A stretch of DNA of 64,000 bases from positions 124,001 to 188,000 of the forward strand of contig JACRQG010000007.1 in assembly GCA_016222805.1 (NCBI GenBank). The letters run 5' to 3'. The DNA comes from Verrucomicrobiota bacterium (GTDB lineage: Bacteria; Verrucomicrobiota; Verrucomicrobiia; Opitutales; Opitutaceae). The notes below the pieces were generated by a model. That model saw only the letters and a program-made list of their open reading frames with translations, was not told where the DNA came from and did no database searches. Positions 56,309 through 64,000 of this stretch are shown in pieces (the stretch's first letter is position 1; every line of letters starts with the position of its first letter). Both the position numbers and the translations under genes were made by a program.

Positions 56309-59300
56309 CTACTTTTGCACGGCGGCGGCCGGCGAAGTGAGGGTGAGGAGGATGGCGGTGTTGACCCGGTCGACGGCCGACGTGGTGGCGGCCAGCGAAG
56401 TCAGGGCGGTGGTGATCCTGGTCCGGGTGGCGGCCGGCATGTTGCCCGCGCACAAGACCAGGTTGAGCCGGTCGAGCAGCGCCGGCACATTGGACACGAG
56501 CGCCTGCTCCGCGGAGGTGTTGAGGGTGATGGCGTAGTCGCGCGCCGTGGTGTTGGGCAGGGTCGCGATGACAAACGTGCGGAAGAAGTTGGGCACCGAG
56601 ATGGCGTAGTTGTCGTCGGTGATCTCGAACTCCGGCACGACGAGGCCGGCCCGGGCGAGGGTGCCGGGCAGGACGTAGTCGGGATGATAGAAATTGAACA
56701 CCGTGGGTGAGCGCAGCGCGGCCTGGGCGAGGCTGCCCTGGACGCCGTCGAGCCGCGTCGGGGCGCCGGCGGTCAGGACGAGCGACTGCGTGCCCGGGTT
56801 GGCGGTGGCAGGCGTCACATACTCGCTGCCGACCATGTGCCGATAACCGGAGAAGCGGCCGCTGATCGAGCTGGCGCCGAACGAACGCAGCAGGCCGGAA
56901 AGCCGCAGGATGGGCTCCTTGAGCTTGCCGAAGGACTGCGTGGCGGCGACGTCCGGACTGCGGGCCTCGTAGTCGGTCAGGATCGCGCGGACGACCGACG
57001 CGAGTTGGGTGGGGCTGGACTTCTGATCCTCCCAGACCTTGGCCACGCGATAGACGTACGCCGGGCTTGGGTTGGAGGTCACCAGCCGTTGGATGAGTTG
57101 CTTCGAGATGAAGGGAGCGGTGTTGGGATGGGCAAACAGGGCATCCAGCGCGAGACGGAGGTCGACCACCCCGCCCTGGTTCGCCGGGATGGGGGTGACC
57201 AGCACCGGGTTCAGATCCTTGGTCCCGGTATCGTGGTTGGCGGGGAAAAGGATCATCGGGTTGGTGAAACCTGCGAGGTTGGTGCCACCGGAGCGGAAGG
57301 ACGTCGTGCCAAAGTAGGACCAGCCGGTGAACACCTTCGCCATTTCCGTGATGGTGTTCTGATTGTAGGTGGCGATGGGCAGCCCGTCATTGCCGAGCTG
57401 CAAGGTGCCGTCGGGCTGCAGCATGTTCAGGCCGATGCTGAAAAGCTGCATCACCTCACGAGCGTAGTTCTCGTCGGGCGTCTGGCCGGTCACGGGATCC
57501 GCCTTGGAGTTGCGCAGGGAGGAGAGGTAGTTGCCCATCATCGGGTGCAAGGTGACATTCTCCAGCAGCGTGCGGTAGTTGCCGAAGGCCCCGTTGCCGA
57601 GCATGTCGTAGTAGTGGGCGAGGGGCTCGGTCTGATTGTCGCCGCCGAGCGAGACATCCGAGATCACCAGGATCTGGCTGAGCGCGAAGGCGACGCGCTG
57701 GCGCAGTTGGTCCGGCGCGGTCAGGACGGTCTTCCACCAGGCGTTCTGCCGGTTGGGGGGGTGGATGGCCTGCCAGTTGGTGACGCTGCTGCTGCCGCCA
57801 AAGGTGTTGCGGTCCTCCAAGGTGGCGGCGCGGTGGGACGTGAAGGGGAGGGCAAGCTGGGCGTCGACCCACGTGGCAAGGCTGCCTCCGGTGAGGGCGT
57901 CGATCTCGGCCTTGGTCGGACCGAAGGTGGCCTGGGTGAGCAGGCGCGCCGCGTCGTTGGCCGTGACGTTGGTGAGGGAAACGGCGGGCGGGGCGGGCGG
58001 TGGGGAAAAGACCCGGGCGCCGGCGGCCTGGATGAAAGTTCCCTTGACCTCGCCGGTCGGGTACTTGGCGGTGTCAATCCGGATGGAGATGTTGCCGCTC
58101 TTGAGTGCGTCGAGGAGCTGGGCGCTCGTGTAGTTGGCGATGGGGGTGAAGAACCACTGGTTGCCGATCACCTGGCCGACGGGGAGCCGCAGGACGAAGT
58201 CTTCATTGGCACCGATGGTGAGGTAAGCGGTGTTCTGCGTGGAGCTCAGGTTGGAAAACGTGACATTCACCGCGGCCACCGTGCCGCTGGCGCTCAGCAG
58301 AATCGTCGCCGTGCCGGACGCCGCCGTGCCACCCGTGGCGGTGGTCGTGGGCCGCACGGAAGCGATGTAAAGCGTGGCGGGATTGTCGGCGATCGTGGCC
58401 GTGGCGCTGGCGGCGGAACCCGCGGTGTAGTTGGCCGTGCCGATCACCGTCACCACAACGGTGTCGGTGCCCTCGTTCTGGAGGTCGGGATTGGGGAGAA
58501 GCGGCAGTTTGACGGTGCTCTCGCCGGCGGGAAAAGTGATGGTCCCGGGCAGGTTGGCGTAGTCGAAGCTGTTCACGGCCGAACCGCCGACGCCGTAGGA
58601 AATCGTGAGGGGCGTCAGGGTGTCCCCGGTCCGGGTGAACAGGAATTCCGCGTTATTGTTGCCGGATTCGTCGGCTGTCGCCTTGGTCGCGGTCACGGTG
58701 ACAACCGGCGGAGTCGCCTGGGTGGTGTCGTAGACCTCGACGATGGCGACACCGCTGGCGCCACTCCCGCCGCCGACCTGGATGCCGTAGTTACCTGCCG
58801 CGACTTCCACCAGCATCGCGGCGTCCCGACTGTTGGAGGGAAACGCGAAGGCGCCGAATTGGCTGAAGGCCGCCGTCAGCGTGGCGCCGGTGGCCGCCGA
58901 AGAGTTGGCGGGGGTGCCCCAGTCGTTGTTGCTGGCCACCGCGGTCGTGGTGCCGGTGGTGCGGTTAAGGGTCATGGTCGGATCCGCCAGGGTGCCTGAA
59001 ACACCGAAGGCCGCCAGGGCCGGTCCGGCCGTACGGGCGAGGAAGCGGCGGGAACTCGCCCCGGGCGACACCACGAAGCCGATGATCGGGCTGAACGTGC
59101 TCGAAACCTGGAGCCGGGTGGAAAGGTTGACCAGCTTGGCCCCGGTATTGCCGACTTCATAGACCTCGACCAGCGCGATTCCGGTGCCGTTGTTGGCTCC
59201 GGTGACCTGGGCGGTGTAGCTCCCGCTCGCCAGCGTGGTGACGATGGCGGAATCCCGGCTGTTGGCCGGGAGCGCGAAAGCCCCGACAGAGCTGAAAGTG

Positions 59301-59611
59301 GAGGCGTCGGAGGAGATCCAGTTGTCGTTGGTGGCAACCACGGTGCCGGTGCTGCTCACCAAGGTGAGTTGCGGGTCAGCCAGCGCCCCCGTGATGCGGA
59401 ACGGCGCGGCTCCCAGGGTGGGGCCGACGGCACGCACGAGGATGCGCTTGTCCGCCCCGGGTCCAATCACGAAGCCCGCGGTGAGGATGTTGTCCCCCGT
59501 CCCTGCCTGGCCGAGCGTCGACAGGTTGGAGAGACGCGGCTCCTGGGCACGCAGGCTGGCAAAGGGCAGTCCGACGAGCACCAGGGCGCAGGCGAAGAGC
59601 TTGGTTTTCAT
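56309..59611 (-). CDS. DUF1800 domain-containing protein with N-terminal pre-peptidase-like repeats, Calx-beta and CHRD-like regions
   Basis: AARLLTQATFGPTKAEIDAL; NRQNAWWKTVLTAPDQLRQRVAFALSQILVISD; NYAREVMQLFSIGL; HPNTAPFISKQLIQRLVTSNPSPAYVYRVAKVW. Confidence 0.93.
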   Translation of the reverse strand: MKTKLFACALVLVGLPFASLRAQEPRLSNLSTLGQAGTGDNILTAGFVIGPGADKRILVRAVGPTLGAAPFRITGALADPQLTLVSSTGTVVATNDNWISSDASTFSSVGAFALPANSRDSAIVTTLASGSYTAQVTGANNGTGIALVEVYEVGNTGAKLVNLSTRLQVSSTFSPIIGFVVSPGASSRRFLARTAGPALAAFGVSGTLADPTMTLNRTTGTTTAVASNNDWGTPANSSAATGATLTAAFSQFGAFAFPSNSRDAAMLVEVAAGNYGIQVGGGSGASGVAIVEVYDTTQATPPVVTVTATKATADESGNNNAEFLFTRTGDTLTPLTISYGVGGSAVNSFDYANLPGTITFPAGESTVKLPLLPNPDLQNEGTDTVVVTVIGTANYTAGSAASATATIADNPATLYIASVRPTTTATGGTAASGTATILLSASGTVAAVNVTFSNLSSTQNTAYLTIGANEDFVLRLPVGQVIGNQWFFTPIANYTSAQLLDALKSGNISIRIDTAKYPTGEVKGTFIQAAGARVFSPPPAPPAVSLTNVTANDAARLLTQATFGPTKAEIDALTGGSLATWVDAQLALPFTSHRAATLEDRNTFGGSSSVTNWQAIHPPNRQNAWWKTVLTAPDQLRQRVAFALSQILVISDVSLGGDNQTEPLAHYYDMLGNGAFGNYRTLLENVTLHPMMGNYLSSLRNSKADPVTGQTPDENYAREVMQLFSIGLNMLQPDGTLQLGNDGLPIATYNQNTITEMAKVFTGWSYFGTTSFRSGGTNLAGFTNPMILFPANHDTGTKDLNPVLVTPIPANQGGVVDLRLALDALFAHPNTAPFISKQLIQRLVTSNPSPAYVYRVAKVWEDQKSSPTQLASVVRAILTDYEARSPDVAATQSFGKLKEPILRLSGLLRSFGASSISGRFSGYRHMVGSEYVTPATANPGTQSLVLTAGAPTRLDGVQGSLAQAALRSPTVFNFYHPDYVLPGTLARAGLVVPEFEITDDNYAISVPNFFRTFVIATLPNTTARDYAITLNTSAEQALVSNVPALLDRLNLVLCAGNMPAATRTRITTALTSLAATTSAVDRVNTAILLTLTSPAAAVQK

Positions 59612-59783
59612 GCAATAGAAAGTCTGTCCTTGGGGGAGGCGAGAAGGCTGGATTGGGGAACCCGCCACAAGAGCGGGTGGCTGAGGTAACTGATTGGCGT
59701 TATGAATGGCCTAGAAAGACCGGGTTGTCGCGGAAAATCTTCCACGGCAACTACGCCCGAACGGCTGGGAGATGGGCGTGAAA

Positions 59784-61220
59784 CTACCGGATGGTGCGGA
59801 GCTGGACGCTGTCCACCAGCCGGTCGGAGGCGACGATGTCGGTGGCAATTACGACCTTGTCGCCGCTGTCCACGCGCCCGGTGCGCTTCAGGAGGGCGAG
59901 GGCGCTTTCGATGGTCTCGTTGGGGTCGGAGGCGAAGACCAGTTGGATCGGATCAACCGCCCGGAGCAGGCGGAGCTGCCGCAGAACCGCCAGGGAGGGC
60001 GTGAAGGCCAGGATCGGGGCGCGGGCCGGACGAAGCAGCGCGAGCCCCTGCGCCATGAAGCCGTGGCGGGTGAAGGTGACCAGCTTGGCGTCGGGAATCT
60101 GGTTGGCGAGGACGACGGCGGACTTCAGCACCTTCATCCGGTCGCCGGTGCCAACGGTGGGTTCCGTCCAGGTCTCGGCGGCTTCGCGCTCGATGCGACG
60201 GGAGATGGCGTCGAGCATTCGCACACATTCGAGCGGGTATTTTCCGATCGTGGTTTCGCCGGACAACATGACGCAGTCGGCCAGTTCATAGACCGCATTC
60301 GCGACATCGGTGATCTCCGCCCGCGTGGGCACGGGCTGGGTGATCATCGACTCGAGCATGTGGGTGGCGACGATGACCGGTCGCCCCTGGGCCAGGCACT
60401 CGCGGACCGCCCGGCGCTGGATCACGGGTAGTTCCTCGAAGGGACATTCGATGCCTAGATCGCCGCGCGCCACCATCAGGCCGTCGCAGCCGGCGATGAT
60501 GGCGGCGAGATTGGAGATGGCGGATTGATCTTCGATTTTGGCGATGATGCGAACCTTGGAGCGCTTTTCCTCCAGAAACGCCCGGAGGAGCTCGATGTCG
60601 GCGGCTTCCCGGACGAAGGAAAGGGCGATGAAGTCGATGCCCTCCTCGAGTCCCACGGTGGCATCGGCGCGGTCCTTTTCGGTGAACGACGGCAGGTTTA
60701 CCTTCACCCCGGGGAGGTTGATGTGCCGGCGCGACTTCAGCTCGCCGGGGATGACGACCCGGCAGCGGATCCGGGCGTCATTCTTCTCCAGCACTTCGAG
60801 GCGGAGCAGGCCATTGTCGACCAGGACCTCGTCACCGACCTGGATGTCGTGGACGAGGCCCTGGTAGTTGACGTCCACCGAGCGGACCTCCTCGCCGCTG
60901 ATTCCCGATGAACCGGGGCGGACGGTGAAGTCGAAGATCTCGCCCGCCTTGAGGGCGAGTGGCACGGCCACGTCGCCGGTACGAATCTCCGGGCCCTTGA
61001 TATCCATCATGATCGCAACCTCGCGTTCGGCGCGGAGGCTGGCCGCCCGGATGCGGCGGATGACCGTGCGGGTCCAGTCGTGCCGGGCATGCGCCATGTT
61101 GAGGCGGATGACATCGACGCCGGCGCGGATGAGGTGTTCGAGCATGGCCTCGCTCTCGGTGGCGGGACCGAGGGTGGCGACGATCTTGGTGCGACGGAAA
61201 GTGGAAGCGGCTTGCGACAT
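59784..61220 (-). CDS. pyk: Pyruvate kinase
   Basis: RRTKIVATLGPATESEAMLEHLIRAGVDVIRLNMAHA; MMDIKGPEIRTG; MVARGDLGIECPFEELPVIQRR; HMLESMITQPVPTRAEITDVANAVYELADCVMLSGETTIGKYP. Confidence 0.97.
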   Translation of the reverse strand: MSQAASTFRRTKIVATLGPATESEAMLEHLIRAGVDVIRLNMAHARHDWTRTVIRRIRAASLRAEREVAIMMDIKGPEIRTGDVAVPLALKAGEIFDFTVRPGSSGISGEEVRSVDVNYQGLVHDIQVGDEVLVDNGLLRLEVLEKNDARIRCRVVIPGELKSRRHINLPGVKVNLPSFTEKDRADATVGLEEGIDFIALSFVREAADIELLRAFLEEKRSKVRIIAKIEDQSAISNLAAIIAGCDGLMVARGDLGIECPFEELPVIQRRAVRECLAQGRPVIVATHMLESMITQPVPTRAEITDVANAVYELADCVMLSGETTIGKYPLECVRMLDAISRRIEREAAETWTEPTVGTGDRMKVLKSAVVLANQIPDAKLVTFTRHGFMAQGLALLRPARAPILAFTPSLAVLRQLRLLRAVDPIQLVFASDPNETIESALALLKRTGRVDSGDKVVIATDIVASDRLVDSVQLRTIR

Positions 61221-61417
61221 GACGACCTTGTGGGTGCCGGAAACGCCCGGGGGGCGCAAGTGTGCGGCGAGGTGCGTCGGGGATGGCCCGTTGGGCTGTC
61301 GACCGGGGGCGCGTGGCGCCCTGACCTTTGGCGCCGGGCGGAGTTGGGCGGCCGGCCCGCGGGTCCCCGAGGGGAATTTCCGTGCACCGGGCGGGGGATT
61401 CGGTACAACGCCGGCGC

Positions 61418-62767
61418 ATGAGTTCGTCTGCCGTGCCCGCTGCCGAGGAATCAAAGCCGACCAAGCCGGTCCTGCCTCCGGGCTATGGCGCGCGACGCGG
61501 CCTCAACTGGAGCATCGTGGGTTTCCTGTACACGAGCTTCTACATGTGCCGGTACAACATCTCGATCGCGAACAAGCCGATGTCCGACGAACTCGGCTTT
61601 TCGAAGGGCGACATGGGCGATATCCTGGCGGGTTTCTTTTACGCCTATGCGTTCGGGCAGGTGCTCAACGGCTTGTTGACGGATCGGATGGGCGGGAAGA
61701 AGGCGATGTTGATCGGGGCCGTCGGCACCATTGCCGCAAATCTGGCCTGCGGGGTGGCCTCCTTCTGGGGCATGCTTTGGCTTTTTATCCTGCTGCGGGC
61801 CATCGACGGGTATTCCCAGTCCTTCGGCGCCCCGGGCTTCATCAAGATCAACGCCTCCTGGTTCAGTCAGAACGAACGCGGGACGTTTGCCGGCGTCTTC
61901 GGGTTCATGATCAACCTGGGGCGGGTGGCGATCAACCAGCTGGGGCCCGCGATCCTGGCCGGTTTCGTGTTCGTGGGGTTGTGGCAGATTCCTCCCCTGC
62001 ACTGGCGCTGGCTGTTCTGGGTGCCGGCGGGGATCGCGGCTGCGGTGGCGGTGGTGTTGTCGCTGGTGGTGAAGGACACGCCGGAGGAGGCGGGTTTTAG
62101 CGGGATCTACAAGGGCGAGGCCGACCACGACGGGGATCCGCACGGAAACCTGAAGGACGTGTTCGTGCAGATTGTGACCAACAAGTACGTGTGGATCATG
62201 GCGGCGGCGTATTCGTGCACGGGCGCGGTGCGGCAGACGATCGACCAGTGGTTTCCGCGGTACATGCAGGAGGTGCACAAGATCGACCTCGATTCGGGAC
62301 TGTTCCTGGTCGTCGGCTTCCTGATTCCCTTCGTGGCGTCGGCGGGTTCGTTCATTTCGGGCGTGGTCTCCGACAAGCTGTTCGGGGGGCGCCGGGCGCC
62401 GGTGGCCGCGGGAATCTACTGCCTGGAGATCCTGGTGATCCTCGTGGCTTCGCGGGCGGAGGGTGCGGTGCCGATCGCGATGGCGTTTGTGATGGTGGCG
62501 TTCACGGCCAACTCGACCCACTCGTTGCTGGGCCCGGCGGCGGCGATGGATATCGGCGGACGCAAGGCGGCGGGCTTCGCCTCGGGCTGCATCAATTCGT
62601 TTCAATACATCGGTTCCGGGGTGGCGATGCAGTTGCTCGGCCGGCTCCTGGATCGCACCGGCTACACGTATTTCTTCTACTTCATGATCCCGTGGGCGAT
62701 CATCGGGGCGACGCTGATGTTCAGCATGGCCAAGCAGAAGGATCTGCGGAAGCGGCCGCGCGGCTGA
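61418..62767 (+). CDS. MFS transporter, OPA (GlpT/UhpC-like) type
   Basis: GLNWSIVGFLYTSFYMCRYNISIANKPMSDELGFSKGDMGDI; DRMGGKKAMLIG; multiple TM. Confidence 0.92.
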   Translation: MSSSAVPAAEESKPTKPVLPPGYGARRGLNWSIVGFLYTSFYMCRYNISIANKPMSDELGFSKGDMGDILAGFFYAYAFGQVLNGLLTDRMGGKKAMLIGAVGTIAANLACGVASFWGMLWLFILLRAIDGYSQSFGAPGFIKINASWFSQNERGTFAGVFGFMINLGRVAINQLGPAILAGFVFVGLWQIPPLHWRWLFWVPAGIAAAVAVVLSLVVKDTPEEAGFSGIYKGEADHDGDPHGNLKDVFVQIVTNKYVWIMAAAYSCTGAVRQTIDQWFPRYMQEVHKIDLDSGLFLVVGFLIPFVASAGSFISGVVSDKLFGGRRAPVAAGIYCLEILVILVASRAEGAVPIAMAFVMVAFTANSTHSLLGPAAAMDIGGRKAAGFASGCINSFQYIGSGVAMQLLGRLLDRTGYTYFFYFMIPWAIIGATLMFSMAKQKDLRKRPRG

Positions 62768-62776
62768 CCGCCGGAA

Positions 62777-63580
62777 TCAGGTCAACTCGTACCACGGCGT
62801 GCCCTGGCCGGGTTCGACGATGGAGAACTCGCAGCCCGCGAGGGCGGCGCGCAGCTCGACCAGGGCGAGTTCCACGGCCGCCCGCGAATTGCAGTCGCGC
62901 GAGAGGTGCGTGAGGTAGACGTGCCGCCAGCGCGGGCTGGCCACCGAGGCGAGCAGCTCGCGCGCGGCCTCGTTGGAGAGATGACCGTGGCGACCGGCGA
63001 TGCGCTGTTTCGTGGCCCAGGGGCGCTTCGCATCCGCCTGCAGCAGCCGCGGGCAATGGTTGGACTCCACCACGACGACGTCGCATTCGCGGATGCACTC
63101 GCGGATGTTGAGCGGCGCGTGTCCGAGATCGGTCAGCCAGGCAAGCGAGCGCCGCGGGGCGACGAGGTCGTCGTCGTGCCCGTGGGTGAAACGGAAACCG
63201 ACGGGATCCTGCGCATCGTGCGGCACCGCGAACGACTCGACCTGCAGGTCGCGGAACCGGAACCGCGCTCCGGTCTCGAAGACCTGCCAGTCGGCGCGCC
63301 AGGAAAGCCCGGCCTGCACCGCGCGGCGGGTGGAGTCGTTGGCGAAGATCCGAATGTGGGGAAACTTCTTCAGCCCCTCGATGCCGGCGGCGTGGTCGCC
63401 GTGCTCGTGCGTGAGAAAGACCGCGTCGATCTTCTCCAGCGACTCGCCCAGCAGGGCGAGAAGCTGACCCAGCTTGCGGGCGGAGAACCCGGCGTCGACG
63501 AGCACCCGGGAATTCTCGGTCACGAGCAACGCCGCGTTGCCCGAACTGCCGCTCCCGAGAATGCTGAAACGCATCGCCAT
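62777..63580 (-). CDS. MBL-fold metallo-hydrolase (YycJ/WalJ-like)
   Basis: MRFSILGSGSSGNAALLVTENSRVLVDAGFSARKLGQLL; FLTHEHGDHAAGIEGL; VVESNHCPRLL. Confidence 0.92.
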   Translation of the reverse strand: MAMRFSILGSGSSGNAALLVTENSRVLVDAGFSARKLGQLLALLGESLEKIDAVFLTHEHGDHAAGIEGLKKFPHIRIFANDSTRRAVQAGLSWRADWQVFETGARFRFRDLQVESFAVPHDAQDPVGFRFTHGHDDDLVAPRRSLAWLTDLGHAPLNIRECIRECDVVVVESNHCPRLLQADAKRPWATKQRIAGRHGHLSNEAARELLASVASPRWRHVYLTHLSRDCNSRAAVELALVELRAALAGCEFSIVEPGQGTPWYELT

Positions 63581-63694
63581 GGCGGGAGTCATGTGGCGCC
63601 CACCGCGGCGGGCGCCAGAAAAAAACACCGGCAGGCGGGCGCTGGTCGGACCCCGCAAGGAGGGCGGGTTCTGCGGGCGTCGGCCGCGCCGCGA

Positions 63695-64000
63695 TCAGCC
63701 GCGGTTCTTCTTCGCCTTCCGCTTCTCGCCCTTCGCGGCGCCCGGCTCCGGGCCGTCGTTGTCACCGCCGCCGCCGCCGCCCCAGAGAGGCGCGACGTTG
63801 GCGGCATTCCAGGCGCGCCATCGGGCCTCGAGGTCCTTCACCTTGTCCGGCATGGCCTCGGCGAGGTCGCGGGATTCGCCGACGTCGTCGCGCAGGTTGT
63901 ACAGCTTGGTGGCGGTCACCCCCTGGTTGCGGCCGCCGGTGAGGGTGTCGGCGTTCTTGTCGTAGCGCACGAGCTTGTAGTCGCCCACGCGGATCGCCAT
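63695..64000 (-). CDS. Sulfatase C-terminal fragment (N-terminus outside window)
   Basis: MAIRVGDYKLVRYDKNADTL...KLYNLRDDVGESRDLAEAMPDKVKDLEARWRAWN; Gly/Lys-rich tail. Confidence 0.8.
   Translation of the reverse strand: MAIRVGDYKLVRYDKNADTLTGGRNQGVTATKLYNLRDDVGESRDLAEAMPDKVKDLEARWRAWNAANVAPLWGGGGGGDNDGPEPGAAKGEKRKAKKNRG

Overview
High-GC chromosomal window. Gene content (DUF1549/DUF1553, DUF1501 and DUF1800 secreted proteins, and a PVC-like EF-Tu switch I) suggests a Verrucomicrobia/Opitutaceae-like bacterium; this taxonomic placement is inference. Layout: (i) 1-14.6 kb: MuiA-family protein (cut by the edge), DUF1549/1553 cytochrome-type protein, DUF1501 protein, dicarboxylate symporter, M48 peptidase/DUF6941/LemA cluster, and a TPR-ExbB-ExbD-hypothetical cluster. 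(ii) 14.6-27.6 kb: conserved tRNA-Thr/tuf/tRNA-Trp/secE/nusG/rplKAJL/rpoBC block with attenuators and a terminator. (iii) 27.6-33.2 kb: a redox module made of a single-heme cytochrome-porin fusion (Cyc2-like architecture), a heavy-metal-type two-component system and a membrane 4Fe-4S protein. The two outer genes share a near-identical promoter motif. (iv) 33.2-40.8 kb: PadR regulator with a palindromic operator, a divergent RND efflux tripartite operon, and hemN. (v) 40.9-53.9 kb: a copper/heavy-metal island with a P1B-1 ATPase, a CorE-like Cys-tailed ECF sigma, two PepSY proteins, CusA/B/C-like RND genes and small TRASH/YHS-like metal-binding proteins. It is divergent from a cnrYXH-like (small TM protein - periplasmic sensor - ECF sigma) cassette. 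The intergenic region between them carries a 64-bp mirror-symmetric promoter pair. (vi) 54-64 kb: DUF1501/DUF1800 pair, pyruvate kinase, MFS transporter, MBL hydrolase, sulfatase C-terminus. No CRISPR array or intact mobile element was seen. All family assignments come from reading sequence motifs; no database search was run.
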